A DNA stretch of 64,000 bases from Bythopirellula goksoeyrii (GCF_008065115.1 NZ_CP042913.1:4115716-4179715), one strand, 5' to 3'; shown: positions 34,447-45,839, numbered from the stretch's first letter. Made by a program: numbers and translations. The notes: generated by a model from the letters alone, not told the origin.

Positions 34447-37090
34447 CGTCGATCTCCCGTGGTAAAGTGGACTGCTGCTCGGCAACGTGCCCTAGATCAG
34501 CAGCATTTTTGAATCGCTCGGTTTTCTGTATCTCCTCAGCTAGCTTCTGTTTGTCGTCGGTGAAGATGGTCGCTTCCTGTTTGGCTCGGGAGACGGAGAC
34601 ATAGAATTGTTCGGCGTTGTTGGCCAGGGAACCAGCCTGTTGGGCAATCAATACTTTCTTGGTGGTTTTGCCTTGAGCTGCGTGGCTTGTTTTCACGTAG
34701 GCATGATCCCAATGGCCGTAGTCGTGCCTCACCACCCAATCGTTCATCAAGACAATATCCTCCCCGTCAAAACCTTTCACCTCATATTCGCTCCCACTGC
34801 GCAGCGCATGCGTTTGGTTTTTGGTTTTACCTTGATGGGTAATGCAAATCGGATCGCCGCGGGCCAGCTTCCTTTCGACCTCGGCATAGACATCGAAACG
34901 ATCCCCCTGGTCGAGATTCAAGGCACGCGGAGGTTGGCCAGGACGATGCATCCACACATTGCCCCGCGCATCGACACGCTTCACGACGGCTCGGCTGCCG
35001 GCCTGGAATCCGTGCATGTTCTGATAGAAGCAGACGACCCGACCTGGTTGGTAAGAACAGGGCAGCTTGCGCTCGGCTTCGGTAAGTTCCACCGATTGCA
35101 GACACGCAAAGGTCCGTTCGGTGCCGGATAACCAGCGGGCCTCCCAGAGTTCGGCGCGAATGGCTTCAGTCAGCCTTTCTTTCTCTTGGTGCGTGGGGGA
35201 GATGGCCAGCGGTCGAGCATGGATCGAGCTCTGGTTGCCTACCACGGAGCGGCGGAATTCTGCGGCAATCTGCTGATAGGCCTGCTTGGGCTCCAGCTCC
35301 TTCACCCAGCCAAGTCGATCGAGGTCGGCGTAGGCACGACTCAATTTCCCCTGGCTGAGGTGATGCACAATCTGCTGGTACTCCCCTTGCTGGCGACGGA
35401 TCTCGGTGAGTTCCACCGGAGCGATGCCATGGTCCCTGAGCAGCTTGAGCGGACTGCCACGCAAGACCGACGAATGTTGCGTTTCGTCTCCTGTTAAGAT
35501 CAGGCGGGTGTTTTGCTGCTGGGCCAGTTCAAAGATCTGGCCCATCGTTCGCGTCCCCACCAGCCCGATTTCATCGATCCAGAGCGTGCCATTTTTGAGC
35601 TGGGGATGTTGCTGAGTATGAATGAGCAGGCGTTGAATGGTTTGAGCCTGCGGGAACCCCTCTTTTTTGAGCATTTCCGCGGCATCGATGGAAGGAGCGG
35701 TCACCAACACTTTTCCTCCTTGGGACTGCTCGATTTCCTGAACCACCTGTTGCATGAGAAACGTTTTACCGCTCCCAGCCACACCACGTAGCACCGAGAC
35801 TTGATCTTCTGAGGCGAGAATCGCGCGGGCTGCCAGCTGCTGGGAGGGTGAAAGTCTCGTCAGCGAAAAGTGTTCCCCCAGCGAGAAGGGACCATACTTC
35901 TCCACCCCCTGACGAGCAAACTCAACGAGTCGTTGTTCTTCAACCAACAGCTCCTTGGTCGTCAGATAGTCGATGCCGTCGATCTGTTTCTTGATATAAT
36001 CCAGCTTCCCCAGCTGCTCGACGAGCTGCTCTCGGGTGGCCATCCCCTGAGAATGCTTCAGCGCCGTGGCCAGGAGCGCTTTTTCTCGCACGACCGAATC
36101 TCGCTCAAAACTATGCTCACGAGCAAACGCAATCGCCTCCTTGGCGTGCTGCTCGCCATGCCTTGCCATCCACGTCTTGCTGCGAGGCGCGCTTTTGGCA
36201 CGAGCGATGACTTCGAGCTGCGCTGGCGTTAAGCGACTGCGCCAGAGAGGTCGCAAGTCCTGCAGGGTTAGCGATTGGGCTTTCTTCTCGCGCGTCCTGG
36301 CGCCTATTTCCGCTTTGCGTGCTGCCGCGGTGATCCCCTGTGCTTGAGCGATCGCTTCGATGTCACGGGTGCGCCGTGAGAAGCTCGCGATCATGGGGTC
36401 AGTGACGTGGGCCAGCTCAAATGATTTCCCCCCCTGGGAGGTCCGGGTTCGATATCCGGCTTCTTCCATATTTTGCCGCAGTCGACTGTGGAACAACGCC
36501 TCATAGTACGCTCCTTCGCGTTTGACATTCCCAAGCTGGATCGCTTTGCAGTGGTTCTCTATGGCGTCATGCGTGACATTAAAGGTGAAGACATGGGAGT
36601 GGATGTGCATGTCGGGAACCCCCCCCACGGGCCTGGCTGTCAGGTGGGTAAATTTGGACCACAGCAAATTGCCCGTCGTCCGGTCGTAGTTCGCCCCCCC
36701 CTTTCTCACCCGAGTTTGGACGTCCGCTTCCAGCTGACCCATGGCATAATCGACCGCCTCCTCAAAACCTGCCAAAATCTCCGGATCTTGCGCGATGCCA
36801 TACTGCAAGGAAAGGCTCTTGGGGGGATGATAGTTGATGTCGTACCCCACGCGTCGATTGCTAAGGGTTTTCGGAGTCAGCGGTTTGCCTGTGACCGGGT
36901 GGCGGTTCTCACAGAGCTGGAAGAACTCTTTTTGTGCGACGGCACCTGCTAAACCCAGCGCAGCGGCGAGCTTGCCTCCCCAGACTCCTGCCAGTTCCTG
37001 TCCTTCCAGGTAATAATCCCCCCGGTCGAGGCTCTCGGTAAAGTAGTCCTTGGCGCGTTGGATTCCGGCGGCGGGTGTGATGCGTAGCAT
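34403..37090 (-). CDS. Conjugative relaxase-helicase (MobF, TrwC/TraI type)
   Basis: An 895-residue protein that would nick the transfer origin and unwind the strand. The relaxase domain fills residues 1-300. Tyrosines at 16 and 26-27 (AKDYFTES, RGDYYLEG) lie where TrwC has its catalytic pair, and the metal triad is His162/164/166 in PDMHIHSHVFTFN. The helicase part has Walker A (LRGVAGSGKTFLMQQVVQ, near 430), a Walker B region (LWIDEIGLVGTRTMG) and LILTGDETQHSSVLRG, as in RecD-like helicases. The C-terminal block KTSHAAQGKTTKKVLIAQQ is conserved. It is complete and shorter than TraI of F, close to TrwC. Confidence 0.93.
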   Translation of the reverse strand: MLRITPAAGIQRAKDYFTESLDRGDYYLEGQELAGVWGGKLAAALGLAGAVAQKEFFQLCENRHPVTGKPLTPKTLSNRRVGYDINYHPPKSLSLQYGIAQDPEILAGFEEAVDYAMGQLEADVQTRVRKGGANYDRTTGNLLWSKFTHLTARPVGGVPDMHIHSHVFTFNVTHDAIENHCKAIQLGNVKREGAYYEALFHSRLRQNMEEAGYRTRTSQGGKSFELAHVTDPMIASFSRRTRDIEAIAQAQGITAAARKAEIGARTREKKAQSLTLQDLRPLWRSRLTPAQLEVIARAKSAPRSKTWMARHGEQHAKEAIAFAREHSFERDSVVREKALLATALKHSQGMATREQLVEQLGKLDYIKKQIDGIDYLTTKELLVEEQRLVEFARQGVEKYGPFSLGEHFSLTRLSPSQQLAARAILASEDQVSVLRGVAGSGKTFLMQQVVQEIEQSQGGKVLVTAPSIDAAEMLKKEGFPQAQTIQRLLIHTQQHPQLKNGTLWIDEIGLVGTRTMGQIFELAQQQNTRLILTGDETQHSSVLRGSPLKLLRDHGIAPVELTEIRRQQGEYQQIVHHLSQGKLSRAYADLDRLGWVKELEPKQAYQQIAAEFRRSVVGNQSSIHARPLAISPTHQEKERLTEAIRAELWEARWLSGTERTFACLQSVELTEAERKLPCSYQPGRVVCFYQNMHGFQAGSRAVVKRVDARGNVWMHRPGQPPRALNLDQGDRFDVYAEVERKLARGDPICITHQGKTKNQTHALRSGSEYEVKGFDGEDIVLMNDWVVRHDYGHWDHAYVKTSHAAQGKTTKKVLIAQQAGSLANNAEQFYVSVSRAKQEATIFTDDKQKLAEEIQKTERFKNAADLGHVAEQQSTLPREIDDARKRKAQPREPGL

Positions 37091-37505
37091 GGTGTGGGGC
37101 TGGGATTGGTGAGGCGTGAAACGCTGGTCGGTTGTGGGCGAAGCCCATCAACGGGGAGACGTCTGAGGCTTTTTTGAGTTGGTGAATCGATTATAGAAAG
37201 TCCCATTTCACAAAATGGATGCGCACGCCGTTGTGGAGAGTCACAAAATGGTGATGACTGTCTTGCGACCAGATCGATAGCACTTGTGAGAATTGGAAGC
37301 TCAACGGATAGAGCAAGTGTAAGTCAGCGCTGCGATCACAAGAGATCAACTGCGTAGAGAGTCAGCGGACCAACATGGAGCATGGGAAAATAATGGGAAT
37401 GGCTATTCTGATGGGAAGCACAAGCCTTGCCTATATAGTGTTTATACCCTATACTCTACAAGAGAGCCAGGCAATGAAGCTTGGCAGGATATTTTGCAGA
37501 GGACT
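37091..37505. promoter_or_regulatory. Candidate transfer origin and divergent promoter region
   Basis: This 415-base gap lies between the relaxase start (minus) and the plus-strand regulator/ATPase operon, the usual place for oriT in MobF elements. It contains TCACAAAATGG twice in direct orientation (near 37207 and 37241) and an interrupted inverted repeat CACTTG/CAAGTG (near 37280-37318). A short frame at 37375 has no support. The nic site cannot be located by eye. Confidence 0.4.
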
Positions 37506-37838
37506 ATGGAAAACGAAGAAAAATATGAAGGGTGGGAAAATCGTGAAACCTGGCTGGTAAATCTTCATTTGGAAAACGAAGCGTCAAGCTATCGCTACTG
37601 GCGAGAGCAAGCCGAGCAAAGTCGTAGCTCCGCAGCGAAAACGGACCAGGTACATGCTAAGATCTGGACGGAAGCTCAAGCCGCTCTCTTTACGCTGGCC
37701 GATCAAATGCGGGAACAGGTGACCGAGGCGATTGCCGTCGAGAGTCCCTCTCTTGTTGGTGATCTGATCGCTACGGCGTTGAGCCGTGTGGAGTGGCGAG
37801 AGATTGCCGAGCATTGGCTGGAGAAGGATGCGACATGA
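37506..37838 (+). CDS. DUF7249-like small protein
   Basis: A 110-residue soluble protein starting MENEEKYEGWENRETWLVNL. The GWENRETWxVxLxLxN pattern is shared by a small family frequent in phages and conjugative elements (I recall it as DUF7249); its function is unknown. The rest is helical and acidic (ALFTLADQMREQVTEAIAVE). It has AGAGG upstream and overlaps the next gene start by 4 bases. Confidence 0.65.
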   Translation: MENEEKYEGWENRETWLVNLHLENEASSYRYWREQAEQSRSSAAKTDQVHAKIWTEAQAALFTLADQMREQVTEAIAVESPSLVGDLIATALSRVEWREIAEHWLEKDAT

Positions 37839-38074
37839 CGCTGAAGCGACTTGGTGACTCACCGCCACGGAGCCTGGCAGAGCCTCTCCGAAGCTCGGTC
37901 TCTGCCAGCGCCCTGAGCGTGAATCGGATAGCTAAACTAAGCAACGTGGATCAATCGACCCTCAATAAATTTATGAACGGCATTCGGGCCAATCTGCGGC
38001 TCGATGTGGCCGACCGTCTCTTTCGACGACTTGGCCTGAGGGTTCTCCACAAAAAACAAGTGCCACAGAAGTAG
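37835..38074 (+). CDS. Helix-turn-helix regulator
   Basis: A 79-residue protein beginning at the ATGA overlap with the preceding gene. LSVNRIAKLSNVDQSTLNKF then MNGIRANLRLDVADRLFRRL is a Cro/C1-type HTH. It is likely the local repressor of the downstream ATPase operon and perhaps of the divergent relaxase. The N-terminal 20 residues are Pro/Ser-rich. Confidence 0.75.
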   Translation: MTLKRLGDSPPRSLAEPLRSSVSASALSVNRIAKLSNVDQSTLNKFMNGIRANLRLDVADRLFRRLGLRVLHKKQVPQK

Positions 38075-38107
38075 CTCCTTTGTAATTCCCTAACGAAAGG
38101 TCCAACC

Positions 38108-39787
38108 ATGAAAAGGCTCTTAGCAGACTGGCTCAAGGAGCCGGTTTATCACTTGTCGCGACACAACTGCCTCACGGTCGGTGACTGTGTGGAGGGCATT
38201 TCGATCATCGGAGCCACGGGTAGTGGCAAAACCAGTAGCAGCGGGCGCGCGATCGCCGTCCAAATGCTCAGAAAAGGTTTCGGGGGCTTGGTGCTCACGG
38301 CGAAGGCGGATGACCTCGATACCTGGCTTGGCTACTTTCGCGAAGCGGCCCGCGATCCTCAGTTTGATCCCGACTACCAGGGCGACCCTGCGCACTATGA
38401 TCCCCTCCAGAGCGGCAAACTGGTCGTGGTGGGCACCAAGACCCTCTATAAGTTCAACCCCATCGATTACGAGTTTCGTCTCGCGGTCGATGATGCGGCG
38501 GCAACGGCTAGCTCCCGGCTGGTCAGTTTATTCATGTCTGCTTTAGGGTCTGGGGATGGGCGAGGTGCCGGCACGGACCCTTTTTGGGCAGACGCCTTGA
38601 GAGAGTTGATTGCTCACGCCGTCGACCTGGCGCTGTTCGCGCAAGCGACGGTTTCAACGCAGGGGAAACTGTTGCTGCCGACCACGCCCCCTTCACTGCA
38701 ACAACTGCAAGACATCATTCGCAGTGGTCCTCAGTCTCCCGAGGAAGCGCGCAGTCAGCGCTGGCAAGATTCCGACGCGCTCTGCCCCTGTTTTTTACGC
38801 GCTGCCTACCAGAATTTCTCGGCCGCCCAAGCCGGCCACGTTCCACGACAAGAGGAGCTGTTGGGAGATCTCCAGGATACCTTTCAATTTTGGCTTAAAG
38901 GCTTTCCTGGCTTGGCTGAGCGCACCCGATCGGTGGTGGTTTCTTCGTTCACTGCCAAGGCCAGCGGGTTGTTACGCGCCCCCCTGCGATCGCTGCTTTG
39001 CAGCGAAGGGGAGGAGGCTTGCCATCCCGACGCAACCCCTGCAGCGACGTTTCATGGACAAGTCGTCTTGATCAACCTCCCCGTGAAGAGCTTTGGGGAG
39101 GTGGGAGCATTCGCACAGAAGCTCATCAAGACGGTGTGGCAACATGCGACCGAATCGAATCTGCGTCGAGTGGACCAGCCGTGCTATCCTGTCTTTTTGT
39201 GGGCGGACGAAGCGCAGCATTTCCTCACCCCCGAGGACGTCCTGTACCAATGCACCGCACGTTCCAAACTCGCTTCGACCGTTTATCTCAGTCAAAACCT
39301 GCCCAATTACCATGCCCAACTCGGGTTGCATAGCAGCTCGGCGACAGATGCTCTGCTGGGAAGCTTGAACGTCAAGATCTTCCACTGCAACGGAGAGCCG
39401 ACGACCAACGAGTGGGCTGAACGGATTTTCGGCACCGAAGAAAGCGAAGAACCACAAAAAACGGAAACGGATTCTCACATGGGAAACTCTGGCGGTTCGA
39501 CGTCACGCACCAAAGTCTGGCGACGGATTCCCTATGTCCCTGCGTACTTGTTTTCAGAATTGCATCGTGGGGGTCGACCGATGGGTCGGAGTGAAGCGTA
39601 TCTCTTCATGGCTGGCAAATCGTGGAAGAGCTGTCGCAGATGCGATGAACAGCTAACACACAAGGTCGTTACCCAAGTCATGTCCGGCCGGGGCGTCAAA
39701 CATCTCTTTTTGCAGTATGGCGATCGCCAGCACTGCCAACCAGGGAAAGAGGATTGCTGTGCGGTTTGCGTTTCCCAGACACCCTAG
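38108..39787 (+). CDS. Second coupling-protein-like ATPase (VirD4/TraG type)
   Basis: A 559-residue P-loop ATPase. Walker A is near the N-terminus (SIIGATGSGKTSSSG, residues 32-46), followed by GGLVLTAKADDLDTW. Walker B is YPVFLWADEAQHFLTPED near 368, and KLASTVYLSQNLPNYHAQLG follows, as in VirD4-type proteins. It has no N-terminal membrane helices, like TcpA-type or stand-alone coupling proteins. Cysteines near the C-terminus (SCRRCDEQL; CQPGKEDCCAVC) could bind metal. It is the second such ATPase in the element. The next gene overlaps its end by 71 bases. Confidence 0.8.
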   Translation: MKRLLADWLKEPVYHLSRHNCLTVGDCVEGISIIGATGSGKTSSSGRAIAVQMLRKGFGGLVLTAKADDLDTWLGYFREAARDPQFDPDYQGDPAHYDPLQSGKLVVVGTKTLYKFNPIDYEFRLAVDDAAATASSRLVSLFMSALGSGDGRGAGTDPFWADALRELIAHAVDLALFAQATVSTQGKLLLPTTPPSLQQLQDIIRSGPQSPEEARSQRWQDSDALCPCFLRAAYQNFSAAQAGHVPRQEELLGDLQDTFQFWLKGFPGLAERTRSVVVSSFTAKASGLLRAPLRSLLCSEGEEACHPDATPAATFHGQVVLINLPVKSFGEVGAFAQKLIKTVWQHATESNLRRVDQPCYPVFLWADEAQHFLTPEDVLYQCTARSKLASTVYLSQNLPNYHAQLGLHSSSATDALLGSLNVKIFHCNGEPTTNEWAERIFGTEESEEPQKTETDSHMGNSGGSTSRTKVWRRIPYVPAYLFSELHRGGRPMGRSEAYLFMAGKSWKSCRRCDEQLTHKVVTQVMSGRGVKHLFLQYGDRQHCQPGKEDCCAVCVSQTP

Positions 39788-41015
39788 GGATGTCGAGCAA
39801 CGATGGTCCCCCCTGAGTTCCACCTTGGCCTGGAGCAGGTATCAATGCTTGGCAAGGGAAGTCTTGCGCACCTGCACCTCGGTGCTCTGGTTAGCCGCCT
39901 TGGTGTACTATCTCAAGTTTTCGCTCCGGTTAGCAGAGGGTCCGATTCTCTATTCGGCTTACCTGGTGCTAGGGAGCGCCTGCCTGTTGATGTTCCCGTA
40001 CTTGTGGGTGGCCTACCGCTGCTTGATCGGAGTTGGCGGGCACCGTGTCGGTCCCCTCGCCATGCTGCTGGGGGGTCACAGTCGGTGGCGAAAAGATTGG
40101 GTCGAGCAAGTGGCCGAGCCGAACGAACGCTTGGCAGAGCTCGTGCATGTCACTTCGGGAGAACTGCAGCGGATCGACACGAACATGAAACAACAGCGTT
40201 TGCGAGGGGAGGAGTTAGCCATCGCCACCGCTGAGCGAATGAAACTCCTCTTCCAACTGGATGAAGCAATTCCCAGTCAGTGGCGTCACGAGGCGATGTT
40301 TGTGGGCAAACCTCATGATGATCGTACCCAAGCGTTTGCCAGCGATCAGATTGAGCGGGATGTTCGTCTCTGCTTGGCCAGCGTGGTCCTCCAGGTATTT
40401 ACCGTCTTTGATCATGTCCTGGCTTATCGAACCGGGTCGACGAGTCTGGTCCTGCTGTTGGATCGGAGATTCACAGGACATGAAACCAAAGTCCGTGCTG
40501 CCATTTCGTTGGACAAGCTGGGAGGGAGCTATCAATGGTGTTTTGAAATCTTTTCGGCCTACTTTTTTCTGCCAGGCTTTGTCAATAGCCAGGCCGGATT
40601 GATCCCTGCCGAAGGAGATTTGGAAAACGTCAAACAGGATCTCTTGGGGAGTCCCTGGTCTGCGCCTTTTCGGGTGGGCATCTTCTCACTGCTGAACCCT
40701 CTGAATCTGTTTCGCGTCTTGAATCTCGTTTTTCAAGGCTTAGGATGTCGTGAGGAAGCGGCCGCACGGCATTCCTCGCTCCCTTATTTCCGTAACAATT
40801 ATCTGGGTTCCGGAGATTTCACCGACCTCTGCTTGATCAACAAGATGCGATCGACGGCCATGGCTCAGGGTGAGCACTACCACGGCAATAAGATCGCAGT
40901 CCCTACCGAGCGTATGGAACAGGCAACCGAGCAGCTCACCCTCACGCTTCAGCAGGAAATCCAGAAAGCAATCCGAGACACCTTGGAGATGGCAGCCCAC
41001 CTCAATGCGGTCTAG
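39717..41015 (+). CDS. Membrane protein downstream of the coupling ATPase
   Basis: A 432-residue protein. The first 30 residues overlap the ATPase gene and may not be used. Two membrane helices lie near residues 54-105 (SVLWLAALVYYLKFSLRL; SAYLVLGSACLLMFPYLWVA). The rest is a cytoplasmic, helical domain with a possible re-entrant hydrophobic stretch (FEIFSAYFFLPGFVNSQAGL). It may supply the membrane part that the ATPase lacks. No family recognised. Bases 40790-40836 are duplicated next to the IS21 element at 61438. Confidence 0.65.
   Translation: MAIASTANQGKRIAVRFAFPRHPRDVEQRWSPLSSTLAWSRYQCLAREVLRTCTSVLWLAALVYYLKFSLRLAEGPILYSAYLVLGSACLLMFPYLWVAYRCLIGVGGHRVGPLAMLLGGHSRWRKDWVEQVAEPNERLAELVHVTSGELQRIDTNMKQQRLRGEELAIATAERMKLLFQLDEAIPSQWRHEAMFVGKPHDDRTQAFASDQIERDVRLCLASVVLQVFTVFDHVLAYRTGSTSLVLLLDRRFTGHETKVRAAISLDKLGGSYQWCFEIFSAYFFLPGFVNSQAGLIPAEGDLENVKQDLLGSPWSAPFRVGIFSLLNPLNLFRVLNLVFQGLGCREEAAARHSSLPYFRNNYLGSGDFTDLCLINKMRSTAMAQGEHYHGNKIAVPTERMEQATEQLTLTLQQEIQKAIRDTLEMAAHLNAV
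40790..40836 (+). repeat. 47-bp sequence duplicated at 61438-61484 (copy inside a gene)
   Basis: Lies inside the membrane protein gene and encodes the stretch NNYLGSGDFTDLCL. It matches 61438-61484 at all but a few positions. Similarity begins and ends abruptly. Confidence 0.85.
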
Positions 41016-41881
41016 AAGAGCATGTGCGGCTCATCGATTTTTTCCACCTTAAACGTCGTTGCCATCTGCCGCACCAAGACGATCCAAGACGCTCCAACCA
41101 TCCGAAAAGAGCGACCGCTTGAACCTTTCCAGGGCCGCTGGAGAATAATCGCCATTCTCGCGCTGAGACCTTGGTATCCCTAGCCGTTCACTCGCCAGTG
41201 AATCCGATCCGATGGCAGCCAAAAAGAGTGGGCAGTTACTTCACCGGAGAAGCTCCCTTGGCAGGAATCCCACCCCGCTGGTACGCGAAGGACCAAGCCA
41301 CCTGCCCCCGTTCAGGCTCGCCATCTTTTCTGGTCGGAGGACTCCCAGAGGGGAACGGCAGACTGCAGTGACACGAAAGTCAAGCGTCGGCTGGCATACC
41401 TAGCCGGTCGGATTCCGCCTGCCGTTTCATCGCTCAACGGCGTCACGGGAGTTTGTAAGGAATCCGCCGGGCGTGCTGTCTCGGCGTTTGTGAGAGAAAA
41501 ATCCTGACCTGGAAAGCCAGTTCACCACGCATGGCAGGGCCTGGTCGAAGCAGACCCGGGCTGGCTCAACCTTGCTGATTGGGGTGACTTGGCAGATTAC
41601 TCGCTCGTTGCGCTCTGGGTTCTCTTGCACTCCCTTAGTGGTCATTCTGCCAGCAGAAGTAACACTTATTCGCTTTATTCTGTATTTGAGAATTGTCAGT
41701 CCAGAGTGTCGCTCAGCAGAGACGATACGCTTCAAGAGCAGTCTCATTCGGTCGTAAGCAATGCGAGTGGACATCATGCTAGTTGAGAGATTGCAGTGTG
41801 TTGGAGATTTCAGCGGCGAAAGTCTGCCTCGTTCGAACGAGAAAAGTTTTTGCCGAGCAATTCTGGCCATGAATGGTAACT
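41016..41881. other. Non-coding stretch at the right edge of the conjugative element
   Basis: No supported gene on either strand; frames here are short and without ribosome sites or domains. It contains neither a copy of the tRNA 3' sequence from 14586 nor a recombinase gene, so the element border is not visible. Confidence 0.4.
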
Positions 41882-42436
41882 ATGAAGACCAAAGCTATTC
41901 GATGGATGGTTGTCGCAATTTGGACGACTGGTTTCATGCTGTCGCCCTTTGTCCAGGCAGAAGGGATCCCTCTACGAACACTCGATATCTCCTTGCAAAC
42001 TGGCGGGGTGTTGTCGGGAAAAGTGGTCACAGCGGCAGGCAACGTGCAACCAGGTCTCCCTGTGGTGGTACGGGCAGGCGGAGAGGAGCTCGCCACGACC
42101 AAGACCGATCCGTCGGGAAATTTTCAAGTCGCTGGACTCAAGGGGGGAGTCGTTGAAGTTGCTGCCGCTGGCACCCAAGGCAACTGCCGACTCTGGGCCC
42201 CAGGAACGGCCCCGCCAGCTGCACAGCCAGGCTTGTTGGTAGTTTCGCAGGATCAGGTCGTGCGTGGCCAGAACTGTGGTTCCCGAGTGGGTTGCGGGAC
42301 GGGAGTTTTCGGTGGCCAAGGCGGCGGTGTGTTGGGCTTCATGCTTGATCATCCGCTGGTTACCGCCGGTGTGATCGGTACAGCGATTGCCATACCGCTA
42401 GCACTGGATGACAACGATTCGCCAGCAACTCCGTAA
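41882..42436 (+). CDS. Exported protein with carboxypeptidase-like regulatory domain
   Basis: A 184-residue protein with a signal peptide (KTKAIRWMVVAIWTTGFML, cleavage near VQAEG). A small beta-sandwich pattern follows, like carboxypeptidase regulatory or Cna-B domains (GVLSGKVVTAAGNVQPGLPV; TTKTDPSGNFQVAGLKGG). A Gly-rich hydrophobic C-terminus (VLGFMLDHPLVTAGVIGTAI) could span the membrane. Such proteins occur next to planctomycete polysaccharide clusters; a structural or surface role is likely. An ATG three codons earlier is possible. Confidence 0.7.
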   Translation: MKTKAIRWMVVAIWTTGFMLSPFVQAEGIPLRTLDISLQTGGVLSGKVVTAAGNVQPGLPVVVRAGGEELATTKTDPSGNFQVAGLKGGVVEVAAAGTQGNCRLWAPGTAPPAAQPGLLVVSQDQVVRGQNCGSRVGCGTGVFGGQGGGVLGFMLDHPLVTAGVIGTAIAIPLALDDNDSPATP

Positions 42437-43067
42437 TGGAGAAACAGACGAGCATTTGGCGAGAAATGAAGACTTGAACAGAGAGGTTTCGACCTGTTGA
42501 CTCGGCGGGGTTTCCCTTCTCGCCATGGGGGCAAATCACTGAGATTTACCCCATCTAGCTGCGGTGGCAGTCCGTTTCTTACGACATGATTGACCAGGCA
42601 GTGAGACGAGTCCCATGGCTGGTCGGCCAGCTCCGGCGAACTAGGGGTAGCAAGGGATTGTGACCGATATCATTCATTGGTTTCAAATCCTTGCCGAGGA
42701 AAGTCTCCTGGGTTGGCGCTTCGATGTTCATCGCTCAACCACAATTCCTGGTCGCTATCGATGGTCGAGAGCGTAGGATTGACAGGGAGCAACTTGCAAG
42801 CTCGTGGTGTCACTCGCGTGACGAGCCACAGCGGATTGCTGGCTCAACTCCTGGTGGAAACTCGGACGGGAATCCGCCTCGGTGCTGCCCCTAGCTGGGT
42901 CTGCTCCGGGCAGCGAAATCGCTCGATCTTGTGGGCAACTCGGGCGGGCGTCTGCTCAGGGTTTTCCGTGATTGACTTGGCCCTGTCGCGCGAGGCGCAC
43001 AAAGGGTTGTGAGGGAGGCGATAGGGAGACGAAACGAGGGCGCGACCGGCAGTCACGGTTATGGGAG
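42437..43067. other. Intergenic region before the polysaccharide locus
   Basis: No convincing gene. It lies between converging transcription units (exported protein on plus, CapD-like gene on minus). Confidence 0.45.
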
Positions 43068-44927
<1,860 letters not shown>

Positions 44928-44942
44928 GGTAAGATCAACGAA

Positions 44943-45839
44943 TCAAAGTTGGAGTGGAGCGGGCCAATTGCAGCAGTCTGCTGCGAGTGGCGTTTTTAAG
45001 TCACGGCGGACCGCAGAATGGTTGGGGAGGTGTTGGTTGCACCATTGCAGATGCGGTTCGGCGGCAGGGAATTGCTGAATCGCTAGAAGCGACTTGCCCA
45101 AGGCATCGCGGATGTCCTGGGTGGCAAAATCATCAAGCCGATTGCTGACTTCTGCATACTTTCCGCTGAGGGATAAGGCTGCCATCGCCAAGACCATCAG
45201 GGTACCGCCCACGGTCCAATGATGGAAGTTGAGTAACCCGGCGCGAGCGTAAATGGTGGTTGCCACCCCAAGGACAGTCGCCATCGCCAGGAGCCCTCCC
45301 CGAGAGAGAAAAGCCAGAATTGTGCAAGCGACTGGCACGATGGCCGCGGCGAGCAGCCAAGCAAAGAACGAAGAAGCGATCTGGTGGGACTGCCAACGCC
45401 GTTTGGATTGATGGGAATTCGAGTGGCCTAAGGATGGCTGTTGCTTCTGGGGTTGACTAGCGACCATCACCCAGGTCAGCAGCTTACAAGTTCGGGTCGA
45501 TAGCGTAGATAGCCACTCGGCAGGAAATGGCACCAGCTGTAAGACAACCACCAGCATTGCCGCGAGGGGCACGATCCAAGCGGGAAAGGAAGTCCAGGGG
45601 ACGTTGCCTGAGAGCAGTTGTCGAGCGAACCAGGCGAGGGTGGTTAGGACGCAGAGAGCGACGATGACCAATCGCCCCAGAGGATTTCTTCCGCCATACA
45701 TATACGGTGCGACAAAGATGATGGTCCCCAATCCCAGGTCAACAGTCTGCATGAGCGCAGCGGAAATCGACGATTCGCAGTCCACTACTCGCGAAGTTCG
45801 AGACTGCGTGCGGGTTTGAGGTGATTTCCCTATCGACAT
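44943..45839 (-). pseudogene. O-antigen ligase/polymerase (Wzy_C/WaaL type), internally deleted
   Basis: A 298-residue frame, starting at 45839 (MSIGKSPQTRTQ); the longer frame upstream is antisense to the Wzc gene. The first 130 residues are the N-terminal membrane part (LGTIIFVAPYMYGGRNPLGR). Similarity then jumps to the Wzy_C hallmark FLSRGGLLAMATVLGVATTI, and again to a TPR-like end (AIQQFPAAEPHLQWCNQHLP). Complete proteins of this type have 600-800 residues, with the periplasmic loop and TPRs between these parts. At least two in-frame deletions seem to have occurred, so it is probably non-functional although open. Confidence 0.65.

Larger units (their letters stand above)
14621..41015. 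mobile_element. Putative integrative conjugative or mobilisable element
   Basis: Between a tRNA 3' scar and the polysaccharide locus lie a MobF relaxase (34403-37090), two coupling-protein-like ATPases (17763-20651 and 38108-39787), an ArdC-like antirestriction protein, an MT-A70 methyltransferase, an excisionase-type HTH protein and an ECF sigma factor. A run of exported proteins is also present. I recognise no VirB4 and no integrase inside it, so it may be mobilisable, degraded, or use unfamiliar transfer machinery. The right border is not resolved; 41015 is only the end of the last clear gene. Confidence 0.6.

Noticed and set aside
41427..41870. 147-codon minus-strand frame at the right edge of the conjugative element
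   Set aside because: No domain, no ribosome site, unusual composition; several equally long frames overlap it.
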